A stretch of DNA of 64,000 bases from Paraspadella gotoi (taxonomy: Eukaryota; Chaetognatha): positions 6,457,489-6,521,488 of the forward strand of contig CM119265.1 in the NCBI GenBank assembly GCA_051294375.1, given 5' to 3'. The translations under genes were made by a program, and so were the position numbers. Shown here piece by piece: positions 34,201 to 47,000 of this stretch (within the stretch, counting starts at the first letter, position 1; each line of letters begins with the position of its first letter). Below the pieces are notes generated by a model that ran no database searches, was not told the DNA's origin, and saw nothing but the letters and a program-made list of their open reading frames with translations.

Positions 34201-37200
34201 TTCATAGCCTCGGACTGCATCGACATGAGCCATAGTGTTATACTGTCATAGATCCTGTAAAACGAATCATTTTAAAGTAGGCGAATCCTAGATAATAAAC
34301 GAGTTAATCACCGAGTTTCCGGTTTTTATATAGTAAATAGTAATATAAAATATAGTAAAATAGTCTTTTTTTTTCAGTAGAGAAGTCAATGGACCTCAAG
34401 AACTCGACGTGTTGTTCAATTCTCCAGTGAAGTAAATCATGAACCTCACGGATTTTTTCGGAAACCATCCGGAACTCTTCTCGTTTCTCGCGGACGATTC
34501 TCTCAAATTCATTGGTATCCAGCAATTTGTCCAGATTAATGGCTTGACTTTGAAGATTATTTAATCGTGAACTGTAGAGAGAGAGAAAAAATGTAAACAA
34601 ATCTATACTGATACACACATAATTTCTGAGCATTGAACACAACCTTTTAGACCTTTTACCACCTTAATTTCAAGAATACCTGTGTGTTTCAAGAAGATTC
34701 TCCTTTTCTTTGACAAAGACGGTAAACTGTTGATCTTTTTGTTCATGGGTGTCTTTAAGTTCGAGCGGCTTTGCAAGACGTTCAATAAGAAACCAAGAAT
34801 CAAGAATTTCCTTGATGGTCAATTCGTAACTTTTCCGTAGCTCAATCTCCATCTCAAATTTATGCTGACAAGTTTTTAACTCAGTTATAATCCGAAGATG
34901 TTCGCTTTTGCATTCCTATAAAAATTATAATGATGTAGTAAAACGCTATCCAGGAACAAGCAGGCCCCTCAAACCTCAAAATATTCTGGAGCAAGCCCCC
35001 CTCCCAAAGCTTATCACCCTCACAATATTTAAAATACGATTTCGTTCAATTTTTATCAATTTATGACTTTCTTAATCACTAACCATAATTTGCTTTGTGA
35101 TTTCTTCTGCTCCAATTAAGCCAGTTTCTTGCAAAACGAGATTGCCCATTTTTTCCAATTCCATAAACAACCTTGATATTTCTCCAGCTTCGAATTCTCG
35201 AATTATCATGGTTACCTCCTCCACCCTGCTGTCTAAATTCTTCACCTACAAAAGAAAAACGTGGTTCTCTCATTTTTTTTCAACCTAATGTCTAGGGACC
35301 ATCTGACTAAATACAAAATATCTAAATAAGCGGACTTACAATAACATTATGGTAACTCAAATCACCGACGACCACGGTCACTTTCACCGATCCCGTTTTT
35401 ACCACAACGGTTCTGGGGTCGCCTTATGTGACCACACGCAACTCGTTCACTGTTTCGGGTCAATGATCGTTATAAGGTAGCTCTCTCCGCCTTAAATTAC
35501 ATTCGATTAAACCCACGTACCATTTTGTTTCGCTTTGTCTGTTTACAGTCATGTGCAAAAAAATCACGCCACTTTATATCTATCAGACCTTAAATATTAC
35601 TTTAGATATTTATATTTTTTTTAAATTTAAAAAAAAAAAATTTTATTCAAGATATTAAAAATAAATATGAAAAAAATGTAATTATTTAAAATTTCTGATC
35701 TTTTGTAATATATTAAAAATAAACAAAAATTATACTGGATATCTGGATGGTTAGCTGAACAACCGAATTTTCCCAGATCTTTAAAAAATAATTTTAAAAT
35801 TATTAAAAAATATTATAAATAATAAATTAATAATTTTAAAACTTAAATAAAACTTTTTTTTTGTTTTAAAATCTATACTCAATTTTTTTTTAAATTCATT
35901 TTTTATATATTTTTTAAAAATATTTTTTTAAAACATTTGGAAAGTTGTAAAGTGATGCGTTTTTTTTTTTTGCACATGGGTGAACATTTTGATTGTTAAT
36001 AAACTTAATATTAAATAAATATACATAAATACCTTTTCACCAAAATTTTGTTGCCCTCTAATCATCTCCAAAAACTCAGATTTCTTCACTAAAAATCTGT
36101 GATGACGATTAAAAAACGAACTTCTCCTTTCCAATTCAATCGAAATATTTTTTTGCAGAAGCGTGTAACGTTCAACAACCGCCATAATTTTATCGGCCAC
36201 ATCTGGATTACCTTATTTAAGAAAGTTTTATAAATTAATAAAACTTTACAATAAAGGGACTTCAATCTGGGGTGATAAGAAAATACTTGATTAAACTCGT
36301 AATTCTTTAAGTGTAGGACCGGCGATGGCTAATTAATATTATCACAATCTGTATGAAAGAATAGAATTATAAGCAATAATGTTTATAGACAAATACTACG
36401 AGTTTGTCCTACATGTATATTATTTTTAAAACATTTATTAGTTAGAAAACTACTTGGTTTATTTTGTCCTAAAAAATGTTTACATTTCCTAACTGTATTA
36501 TATTCAATTTTAACAGTTAATTTTTAACTGTGATTGTAAAGTTATCTGATGTAAAAATTAAAATAATTTGGTGATAAAAAGTCAGTTTGGTGGTTTGTTA
36601 TAATAAAAAAAATTATCATGTAAAACCTAACTTATTTACTATGGTAATTGTTTTTTTATCAAGAAAGTTATCTTTCAAAATTTTTCTTGAAATTTCCTTG
36701 TAATTTTTATTTTAATAAAATAATAAATTTTTGCTTGTTCTGGTTCGTGATGCATTTACTACAGTATCTTGTTAATAAAAAAAAAGCTAAAAAAAAAAGT
36801 AATCGTTTTAATAGTAAATGAAGAATCAATAGTAAAGTCCTCTTCCAAAGTAAAAATTATGCTTCTTCAGAAATTTACCCTCTGAGGAAAATCTTTATGA
36901 ATAATTGCAAGATTACTTGTTTTACTATATTAGACTAAGATTTTTTATTAAAATTTAAAAATAAATGTAAAAAGTTAATATATTTCACTATGTATTAGAT
37001 TTAATTGTATTCTTTATATGTATAATTGTATATTCTTTTATAGAAACTAAGTTTTTTCGTATTACTCGAGATTGAAGTCCCTGTATATTGAAAAATCAAC
37101 AATGGTACCTTGCACAATTTCTGAATAGATAATTTGAAAGTTAATGATTTCGGGCTCGTATTCTTTTACTTCTTTTTTCAGCATCTCTATTTCTTGAACT

Positions 37201-40200
37201 AAAGACTCTTTTTCCGAAATATAATTGTCCCCGCCAACGTTGAAACGAGTGAGCTTTCGCTCAGTGACTTCCAGCCATTCGATTATTCGGGCTTCTTTTA
37301 CGAAGAATTGTTTGTGCATTTCCAACTTTTCGATCGAGAACTATCCAAAAATACGGATTAAAAATTACAGTACAAAGCTTTAACTTTTATCCATAGAAAA
37401 AAAAATTGTTTTGATTAAATTTTACCGTTCTAATTTCGATAAGGCTATTCCAATCGGCTTCTAAATCAGCCAAATTTTGATTTATCTTTGAACTTAGCAT
37501 TTCTTCCCGCTCCATGATTTTCATTGATTGCTTGATTTTCTCAAAAGCAAAACGAAACTGGGACTCCACCGAGTCAAAATGCTCAATTTCTTCAATCCCA
37601 TTTTCTATCCATCGGATTGTTTCCTAAAAAATTCACATATTAGTCTTTTAAAAAATGGCATGATTAAAAAATTAAAAGTTTATATTAAGACATTAATTAA
37701 GAATAAGATGAACATATTTACCAGCTTATCTGAAAGTTGAAAATTATATTCTTCGATTTCCGAAATTTTCTTATTAATGTATTGACGATGCTTATGAATT
37801 AACAAACGACAAGTTTCAAATTCTTTTTCCAGTTGTTTTATGATAACCACAAATTTTTCCCACCACGCAGTGACATTAATAACGTGGGCAAGCAAAGCCT
37901 GAGAGATGAAAAAACCGTCTAAATTTAAAAAAAAAAATACATAGTAAGAGGGATGGAGGCCCTAACCCACCATAGCATAGCCTGTTCAAAGATAGCTTCT
38001 TTATTAAATGAATAGATAATTTTTATCATTCTTATCATTAACTGATTTTTTAGTCAGTCTCTTGGAATGAATAATGCGACTTCTCTCTCCCTTTCTTTTC
38101 AACCAAGTCAAACGGCGCCGGTACTTTCCTATTTCTCCCTTTCAGTTTAAATAAATACCTCATGCCTTATAACGAATTCGTTCGCCGAATGAACAAGTCG
38201 AGTTTGATGGCCGGTTTGGCTGAGTTGACGAGCAATTTTGAGAGTGCATTCAAATTCGCTCTTCTTTAATTCAACTTCCATTTTAATTTGCCCAATCGAC
38301 CTTAAAGTTTCTTCACAACTGTCTTCGTGAGCTTGATAGAAAGAATTGTAAAAGTTACGTCAGTTATTCTACCAAATTAAAATCTACTGTATGATAAGCT
38401 TTCAAAATAAATTTTACCATTTTACCAATCGTGACGCGAGTATTCGTTTAATTTAAGTGAAAGACGCCTCTTGAATCTAGTAAATAAATTACCTTCTTTA
38501 CAAAGATCGTCCAGACGTTCTCGAGTATACGAAAGCCACCGCTCCATTTCAACTCGATACAGATCCCATTGGGTCCATAGTTGAATAGTTTCTTTTAGTT
38601 CCCCCAAACTCATGTCCAAAGTGATTCTGTATTCATCAAATTTTTTGCCATATTCCAATTGTTCTTGCTGAAGCATTCGGTTACCTTCAGGAGATGTTTG
38701 AGAGCCAACCACATTTTCTGAATTTTCGCGAATCTGCCAAAATTTGTTAAATGTCGAAATATACGTCTTAATAAAAACGGAATGCCAATATTAATTTTAC
38801 CTGGTTGAGCATCAGTTCCCCTTCGCTTGTACCTCTGTGAAGCACTTCCACCTTTTCAAGGGCATCAGCCGCTTCTTTTGGTCCCAAAAACATTAACCCA
38901 TTTAACTGAGCTAACGATTTTTTACAAGCTTCGAGCCAATCGAAATACGAATGAACGAGCTCACTTAACTGCGTATGAAACTTTACGTGTTGAGAGCATT
39001 CATCTTAAAGACGAGAAAATGAAAAAAAAAAAGGTTAACAAATATTAAATCAACAACATATTGAGCAATAAACTTACCCACTCTTTGTCCTGCCAAAGAA
39101 AGGAGGTTATCGTAACGAAAACGCAACGCTTGACCATGTGATACCGAGTCTGCGTCTACGACACGTTTGACGAGGTCATCGACGATGCTCTCGTGATCGA
39201 CTGCATTGTGATGAAACTCTTTTAACCTTTCCATCTGCAAAATCTTTTGGCTCAAGTTGTCTTGTAGTTTCAAAAATGGAGTAAAAATTTTCTCCATGTC
39301 CTCAAACCACTAAAAGAAAATGGTATAAATAACAAATAAATTCCACGTATAAGGTAAGAACGTAGATTGTTCAAACGCACCTGATTTAATGTTGTAATGC
39401 TCTCCATGACTGATTTCCACTTCAAGAGAGAAAAATCTAATTCTTTTTGACCAACCGTGAGGAGGTTTAGATAAATTTCCCACTCGGTTTGTAACCTGAT
39501 TGTATAAAAGCCGATCAATACGTAGAAACAGCGAAACAAGTTCTGATGAACCCTGACTTACTTTCGGATTTTTTCCTTAATTTGGATCCGTCCCTCCGGA
39601 CTAGTTTCGGCATTAAGTGCCTCACCCGATGCGCTGGTGGCGCGAACACGACGTCGCCCTTCTTCTGTTTCTCTGAGAAGGCGCTGAATTTCGTCGCGTG
39701 TCGTCTCAAGAAAGGCGCGATCTCCTTGGGTTCTGAGGCAATAAAATAAAGTATGAGGAACAATTTTTAAACCGCAGGCAACCTCATAAAATACATGACA
39801 TGTTATGTTTCAGCGCATTTTTAAATCAACAGGGGGGGGCTTGTGTTCTGGAGCCAGTATTTGGAACGATAGTTTATGAAAGAGGAAGCATGAACAAATG
39901 TGAATAAAAAGCCGGCCAAACTCCGCCCAGGAAGTGAGTTGGAAAAAAAGGGTGGTAAGAAAAGAGGGGTTATATGAGTAAATATAGTAAGTATATTTTG
40001 CGTTATTCCTAATTCATTTTGAATGGAGTTGCAGTCCTGGGTCACATCTCCTAAAGCAAATCGTTTCTGAACCAGATAAATAAAAATCACTATTAAAAGA
40101 CAAAAGTTAATTTTTACCTGGCAGTAAGATTTTGAATAAACGATCTGAGATCGGATATCCAATTCAGTGTATCATCGTATTCATTTTCAAAATCGTAATG

Positions 40201-42580
40201 TTCATTGACGATCCTGTTTACTATGTCAATCTTCGCTTTGGATGTCCGTTCCAGGCTGTAATAACGTTCAGCGATAAAGCTAACGGATTCGGATGCCTGA
40301 ATTACGAAATAATTGGTAATTACTAACAAAAATCCTCACGAAATTTTTTTTCACCAATGGTAGCAAAAGCGCAATCTTCGCTAGTCACAAAGATTTAAAA
40401 GATATAATAGGTGATGGAGCTAAGCGAATCACTAATATAGCATATTAGTCGCAGAGTAAATTATAAATTGGTTACGGATTATTATCATGGCAAAATATGT
40501 ATCCCCCTCAGCACATTCAACCTTTAAACAACAAAGGTTAACTTGACCACTTAAAGGGTCTACTAATGACAAACTATTTGTGACTTTTTTTTTTTAGAAT
40601 TAGAATCTTAACAACCTTACACTAGTGAACTAATAGCAGTAATAATTATATTAGTACTCTACGGCTGAAAAAGCTCATGTCCTTGGCGATGAATGCTTCA
40701 CCCCCACAGCCATAATTCATCACCAGTGACGCGTAGCCGTGAAGATACTAAGTCAATCTTCTTTATATGATATAATTGTGCTTTGATAATATTTTAAATT
40801 TTGATTAATCAAAAAGAAAATCTCTCTCCACAATCAAAAGCTAATTTTAGATGGCTTACTCACGGAGCGTTTGAATTTTGTTTTAAATTCTAATATTTTA
40901 ACTGAAAGAATACTTAAAATTTTATAAGGACAATTGAAGCATAAAAAAAAAACCAAATTGACGATTTGATGAGATCAATAAGAAGAAAGTGAAGTGATTT
41001 TTTTTCAAACAGAAAAAAAAATTTTCATGCAGAATTCTGATTTTAACCAACGATTCCTACACCTTCTCACGACGGTCAGCAGGGAGAGTGTCCAGAAATT
41101 GTTGTAACTTATCGATCTCATAAGTTCTTGTAACTATATCGTAATCAATTTCTCGGAATCTGTCCAATTGATCGTTTTTGGCTTCAAGATCCGAACGTAA
41201 GCCATCGTTTTCTCGGAGAGATTCCTCAATTGAAGGAATCCACCTAAAAAAATAAGACGATTGAACCTGTGATTTCAATACTTTAAGCATAATGTTATGT
41301 TCGTTTACTTGGATAGTTCGTTGTAGGCATCGTCAAAATTTTTCCAACGCGATTGACATTCAATCAATCTCGTTTGAGCCTCTGAAGCTGACCAGTCGCC
41401 AGCACCGAGTAGGCTATTTTCACCCTGATAACACAAATCAAACAAGTAATTTTGCTTATCCCATAGACTAACAGTCCCTGCAAAGTCCCTGCCAATAACG
41501 GCATTCCTGGAGATCAATACGCTCTGGAGGCATATGGAAAACGAAGAACAAGGTTTTTCTTAAAGAATTATCGGAAAAAGAAGAGGAACACAAAGAAACG
41601 TAACGGAAGAGGATAATTTTACAGAAAAAAAAATTTGAGGAATTCAGATATCATAATTTTTTAATATTAATTATTTTTGTTATATATTTAGGTAAAAATT
41701 AAAATTACAATAAATTATGGTTAAGAATAAATTAAAAATGAATTAGGGTTAAAAATAGGTTAGGGGTAAGTTAGGGTTAGGGGTAAGTTAGGGTTAGGGG
41801 TAAGTTAGGGTTAGGGGTAAATTAAGGTTAGGGGTAAGTTAAGGTTAGGGGTAAGTTAAGATTTAAAATTGTTTCAGCTTTTCAAAAAATATTTTAATAA
41901 TAATAAATTTTAAAAAAATATAATAATAATATTTATAAAATAACAGTTTATTTATGATTACAAAGATCATTTAAGAATTCGGAGAGAGAGGTTAAAATTG
42001 CCCCTCTATCTCTCGCTTTCTCTCAAAATTAATATCCAAATATTTTTCAAAACTATCAAAACTGGCTGATGAAAGTTCAAAGAACAAAAACCAAAACATG
42101 TCTGAATTATTCAATGATTGTTGCAATCACAAATAAAAACTCTGTTACTTTATAAATATTTATCAAAGGCAACGAAAAAAAACAACCTATAATTACTAAT
42201 ATTTAAAAAAAAGAAATCCTTCGCCCGTGAAGCTTATCAACGTTTTTAAAATCATTGTTGTTACGGACTTAAATATTCTTTTCCGTAAAGAAACAAACTT
42301 TATTTTTTCATCTTCTTTCTCTTCGTTTTCCCATTAGCCGATATATATATCACGATTCGCGAGTCTGGATCTAACATCCAGAGCGTATTCAACTCCGGGA
42401 TCGCCCTCTAAAACTAATTGGCTGGACACCCGCCGTTCTTTATTCACTTAAAAGTTCAACTAATAGTTCATGTTTCCGAAATTTGAAATATACCTGCGTA
42501 AACACATTTTCTTGTGTTCTTCCAGGAGACGAACTCCTTGAAGACCCTCTGCTTGTTGAAGTCTTCAACGGTGACAGCAT
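25297..42580 (-). CDS. SYNE: KASH-domain protein with spectrin-like repeats and giant helical-repeat exon
   Basis: A LINC-complex outer nuclear membrane protein. Exons: 42494-42580, 41309-41523, 41063-41243, 40118-40296, 39562-39732, 39381-39495, 39078-39309, 38801-39003, 38493-38733, 38159-38331, 37722-37898, 37426-37623, 37109-37340, 36033-36202, 35084-35245, 34680-34915, 34395-34571, 34063-34254, 33859-33990, 33601-33783, 32893-33098, 32510-32784, 32289-32435, 31612-31737, 25297-31537; every junction up to the last exon is in phase. The first 24 exons (1,470 residues) encode helical, Trp-containing spectrin-like repeats. The last exon has a coiled-coil entry, the 39-bp repeat array, an acidic unique region of about 600 residues, and a C-terminus with a transmembrane segment (FLLKWFLLLIPFILFLFIY) and a KASH tail NNFAYSIRPALSHPNGPPPI. 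The first exon is Ser-rich with its own ATG and no CH domains. The ends of the last exon are 1 nt out of frame as assembled. Intron 24 uses a GC donor (CAG/GCAAGT). Confidence 0.88.
27228..27460 (-). repeat. 39-bp tandem repeat, Gln-variant sub-array
   Basis: About six units encoding GEAEKERQRITEG or the variant AEKAEKEHQRIT, all in one frame and cleaner than the main array. It lies between the main array and the unique acidic region of the KASH protein. Unit sequence TGACGCTCCTTTTCTGCCTC with CCCTTCAGTAATGCGC. Confidence 0.85.
28000..31330 (-). repeat. Main 39-bp tandem array coding for 13-residue charged helix repeats
   Basis: Roughly 85-95 units (hand estimate) of about 39 bp; on the plus strand each reads CAATGCGCAGACGCTCCTTT followed by TCTGCTTCCTCTTCTGCCG. 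The minus-strand product is EAEKERLRIAAEE with 10- to 12-residue variants. Many units differ by one base in the T4, CC or CTT runs. Almost no stop codons occur in any of the six frames. Confidence 0.92.
35246..36032. other. KASH-gene intron, very AT-rich
   Basis: Long A/T homopolymers from about 35600. No exon seen; flanking exons join in phase without it. Confidence 0.6.
36203..37108. other. KASH-gene intron, AT-rich
   Basis: No exon or repeat copy recognised. The flanking exons join as EIVQ-D-VADKIM in phase. Confidence 0.6.
37952..38027 (-). repeat. Dispersed repeat V, reverse-complement fragment
   Basis: GATGGAGGCC...CCTGTTCAAAGATAGC...TTATTAAATGAATAGATAAT matches the reverse complement of the copy at 15650 with a small deletion. 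Lies in a KASH-gene intron. Confidence 0.6.
40297..41062. other. KASH-gene intron
   Basis: AT-rich, with no recognisable exon or repeat copy. Flanking exons join in phase 0 (DRREK-ASESVSF). Confidence 0.55.
41757..41872 (+). repeat. Telomere-like 17-bp tandem repeat
   Basis: About six copies of GGGGTAAGTTAGGGTTA, with later copies changed to AAGGTTA. It contains TTAGGG units but is a composite 17-mer. It lies in the first intron of the KASH gene. Confidence 0.85.
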
Positions 42581-43333
42581 ATTTAATCAGATAAACCTTT
42601 CATCTTCACACTCAAGTCTGTCTCAAAACCTTTTTTTAAAAACTTTTCAAATTAATGCGAGGAACATTAAAACTTAGCAAGTCAAGCAAGCAAATTATAA
42701 GCATGTAATAATAATTTTTTCACAGTAATTATCTTCAAAACTACAAATTTATCAAGCAGTAATCCAAACTGCTAATTATTCTCTAAAGAAAGGTTATTTT
42801 TTTCATTATTACAAGCTTTCGGCATCTTTAACCAATGATTATCAAAACGAGGTTGTTTATTTTGGTTTCAAATAGACACCGCATGAAGGCGACAGTTTTC
42901 AAAAGTTTAATTCAAACAAATTATTAAAATTTAATTTTATTATTATTTATTAAAAATTATAATTACATTTTTAATTGATAATAAATTTACTCAACCCTTA
43001 AACCCTCTCAACCTTAATTACCTCTAATACTAAATTATTTTTAAACCTTATATTATAATAAAATTTGTTTTAAAAATTTATTTTTTTTAAATTTAGCTTC
43101 CAGCCTCAGAGCTTTTTATTGTTTGTCAAATATTAAATATCAAAATTTTTAAATTGTATTTATATTATTATTAAGATTAAATATAAAATTTAATAAAATT
43201 CAATCAGGTAATTTCGTAAGAACAGATTCTGGTTATATAAAATAAGTATTTTATTTTATAACATAAAACCTTTGATATATAATAAAAAAATTATTTTAAA
43301 AATTATATTTATATATTTAATATTTTATTTTAT

Positions 43334-43431
43334 GAAATTGGTACAACCAATATAAAAATTATCCATCCATTTAATAAATAAGCTATCTTGTCTTTGACTT
43401 TAGACAAGCTTTGGTGGTTTAAAGCCTCCAT
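43334..43431 (+). repeat. Dispersed repeat V, copy 2
   Basis: Nearly identical to 15650-15747 over the full length (GAAATTGGTACAACCAATAT ... GCCTCCAT). Confidence 0.75.
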
Positions 43432-43487
43432 CTATAATTTTTATTTAATTCATACTCAGCTATGCTTATGGATTCGATGCGGTGTTC

Positions 43488-43530
43488 GCCTCGGCGGCGG
43501 CGGCGTCGTCGTCGTCGACGTCGCCGCAGC
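43488..43530 (+). repeat. CGG/CGT/CGA triplet repeat
   Basis: About 14 CGN triplets (CGGCGGCGGCGTCGTCGTCG...). It reads as poly-Arg on both strands in one frame, which is a consequence of the triplets rather than evidence of a gene. Confidence 0.85.
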
Positions 43531-43925
43531 CTTGAATCGAAATTTGCAATGAAGAGATACAACCAATTCGAGAACGATGACTCATTCATTTCTTCTTTCC
43601 TTCTCTTTGTAGCTCCTCCCTTTCTCCGCCGCTCTCCGCCGCTCCACCGCGACGTTACCGCCGCAGCCACCCGCCTTTAATTTTAGTTGGGTCCTCTTCG
43701 CGGCTGCTGCGGCCGCGTAGCTGAGAGTCGAGGTTTTAAATAAAGCTGAGGAAATGAGAGGGCGAACGCCGCAGCCGAATCGATCCCAGCAGAAAGAGCG
43801 AGATAGAGAGCGAGAGCTTCCCTTCGAATTCCTCGAGAGCGTCATCCAAACATTTCCTTACTTGGGCATATATCTCTTCCTCACCTTCCGTCGACCCGGG
43901 AGCACCGCTGTTAATTTAGTTTTAA

Positions 43926-43994
43926 ATGAAACCGTCGGCCATTTCTCAGAGTGAAACGGAAAAACGGAAGCAACGAGGCCTTCAAGAACTTTGA
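43926..43994 (+). promoter_or_regulatory. Upstream ORF in alpha-catenin 5' leader
   Basis: A 22-codon frame (MKPSAISQSETEKRKQRGLQ...) with its own stop, ending 9 nt before the alpha-catenin ATG and in the same reading frame. If it is in the mature 5' leader it would reduce or condition translation. Transcript extent is unknown. Confidence 0.35.
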
Positions 43995-44003
43995 CAAAGA
44001 AGA

Positions 44004-47000
44004 ATGTCTGTCAACACGCAAGGGATTACCCTAAAATGGGATCCAAAGAATTTGGAGATACGGACAAAATCGGTTGAGAAAACCCTGGAGCCACTCGTTA
44101 CACAGGTATACTTTGCATAATTGGTACTAAAAATGGTCAATCGCTTTGATATTAAGTATCTACTTTTTAATTTGGAATAATCTACAGGTGACGACTCTTG
44201 TAAATACGAAAGGCCCATCTCAGAAAAAAAAAGGCCGATCAAAGAAAGCTCAAGTGCTCGTCGCGGCCGTCACAAAATCAGTCGAGCACTTTATTCTGAA
44301 AGGGGAGGAAATTGCACACGAAAACCCAGAAATCAAAAATGAAATGCTCGCGGCTGTCGAGGAGGTCAGGAAGACTGGTAAGTAAATTCCTTCTCGCCAA
44401 TCTGGCGTTTTTAAATTTAATTTTGCTGTGGTTTTGTACATAAGTGGCGTCGTCGTCGTCCCAAATTTTAGATTGCCTTTTTCATGATTAAATTTGGGTG
44501 TATGAAGCTGAAAATTTAGATACAGCTTCTCATCATCGATGTCCTTAAATTTGGGTCAGGACAGTTATTAAATATGTTTTGTTTACGTTTTATCAAAACA
44601 AACAAATATCCTCTATTTTTATTCTCCTTCTCTCTCTCTTTTCTCTTTAATTATATGTAGCTATCTCTTCTCTTTTCCCCAGTGCTGATTCATCGGGAAA
44701 AAAAAGAGTCTGCAGCTGGCTCTGCAGAGGCTCTTCCTTTTTCTCTCTTTTCTCCTGCTGCTTCTGCCTTTTGATTTCTTTCTTTTTGTCTGGCTGACTC
44801 TGCTGCTATCGCTGCTGATTTATCCGAAAACTATTTGGCTTCTCTCTCTCTCTCTCTTTCATCGCGTTCGTGCATGTTATCATTTTGCTATTGCAACATC
44901 GGGTTTTTATTTTTATTTTTTTCAGGGGCTGCGTCTGCTGATCAGTTTATTTTTTGACAATGAAATTTTTTTTTTCTTCAGAAACTGTAACTTTAATTTC
45001 CTCGGTACTTTATTTTTTTTTTAATTGACAATCGCAAAATAGAATTTTTTATTCTGTTTATAAATTAATTTTCTTTTCTCAAATTTTATTTTTTTTAGTA
45101 TCAAAATTTGTCGTCAATCCATATTTTTCTTATGCGATTGCTACGATCCTTATGCTTTTTAGATTTATTATCATGCAATTAATTTTCTTTCTCCAACTGG
45201 ATCTGAACGTTCTCTCATGTGTTCTTGATTTCATTTACCTATTATTTTATCTCTTTTCACTGTCCTTTACACATGTCATCTTTTCGCAATATAAATTCTA
45301 AGCTTCATCCATTTAATATCTTTAGGCGAAACGATGCGCTCAGCCTCGCAAGATTTCGCCGACGATCCCTGTTCCTCCGTCAAGCGCGGGACGATGGTCC
45401 GAGCAGCGCGTGCCTTACTTTCCGCTGTGACGAGACTGTTGATATTGGCGGGTAAGATCGTTACTTGTATCTCTGTTATAAAAGAGCATCTGAGTTGTAG
45501 ATGGTAGTCCGGACTTTACATTGTCACCGAGTCAATCATTAACATTGATTACCTACTCATATTTAACTCGTTGACGACAGACATGGTGGACGTTCACCTC
45601 CTACTGAAGAGTCTGCGCGTGGTCGAGGACGACGTGGAAAGGATCAAGGGAGCGACGACGCAGGAGGACGTCATCCAATCCTTTAAAGAATTCGGAAAGA
45701 GCGTCATTGATTTGGTCAATCACGCCGCCAAACGACAAGTCTGTGCCGGAGGCTTTGATGATTCGTAGCATCGGACATAAATGTTTGAACCGTTTTGTTT
45801 TCTGAACAGAACGACCTGAAAGACCCTCGCCGCCGTGATGACTTGGCCTCCGCGCGCGCCACCCTCAAGAAAAACTCCATGATGCTCTTGACGACCTCCA
45901 AGACGTATGTGCGTCATCCGGAGTTACCCGCGGCAAAGTCCAACCGAGACTACGTCCTTGGCGAAGTCACTGACGCCGTCAATATAATTTCCAATGTGGC
46001 GCAATCAACCGGTAGGGGAAAAGTCAATATTTTATTTTATCCTATTACAGGGATGGGCACGATAAAATAATAATTTTTCGAGATAGGGTAGAGTATTTTT
46101 TTAATTAAGTCTCTTCGGTGTCATGGGTTTGAATCGCACCGCTGCCACCACGTTGACATTTTGTCAAATAACGAAGGTAAATAATAACTGAAGGCAAGTA
46201 TCAGGTTGACAAGTTTTAATCACGACGGACAATGATTAATGACAATATAAACAATTCAATAATTATTTGAAGAACAGTTGTTTCTTCAGTTTGGATGTTG
46301 AGGAGAGTCTCTCGAGATCCCTCGGCAGTCTCGGCCGTTGACTCCTTCGTCTCTCCATCGGTCATTGGTCGGTCTAAGGTTGAAATAAGGTCTGTGATTG
46401 AACCATCATGGTTGATATTCCAGGAGTGTCCGAGGTTCACCCCTACGAGGGCGCTGGCGAATTGGCTTTGGCGCTTTCCGAATTCGACGAGCAGATTATC
46501 ATGGAACCTTCATCGTACAGCGAAGTCCGCATGCGACCCATGCTGGAGGAGCGTCTCGAGTCGATTATATCCGGCGCCGCGTTGATGGCCGACTCTTCGT
46601 GTACGAGAGACGAGCGCCGCGAACGCATCGTCGCTGAATGCAACGCCGTCAGACAGGCACTCCAGGTAAGTAGAACGTCCTCCGAAGTCTCCGTTACACT
46701 TGATTAAAAACATTAAATCTTTTTTGTAACTGGGAATCTCGATCCTACTCAGGATCTGCTTAGCGAATATATGAACAACGCTCACGGTCGTCGCGACGAG
46801 GAAGGTTTGAACTCTGCCATCGATCAAATGGCTCGTAAGACGCGGGATCTGCGTCGCCAACTCCGAAAGGTTCGCTATCGTATATATCGCTCTCTATATC
46901 TGAAACATTGGCGAGACATCTTTTTTTTTTTTATCGGAAATCATTTATTTTGGGTAGGCTGTGGTGGACCACGTGTCCGACACGTTCCTCGAAACAAATG

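Larger units (their letters stand above)
42581..44003. promoter_or_regulatory. Divergent upstream region of the KASH and alpha-catenin genes
   Basis: The KASH start (minus, 42580) and the alpha-catenin start (plus, 44004) face away from each other across about 1.4 kb. The half near KASH is AT-rich; 43334-43431 is a repeat V copy; 43440-43950 is CG-rich with CGG/CGT triplets, the likeliest core promoter zone. No coding exon recognised. Confidence 0.5.

Noticed and set aside
43462-43680. 72-codon plus-strand frame with an Arg12 run
   Set aside because: Created by the CGN triplet repeat; the reverse strand gives poly-Arg too. No conservation; more likely promoter or 5' leader sequence.
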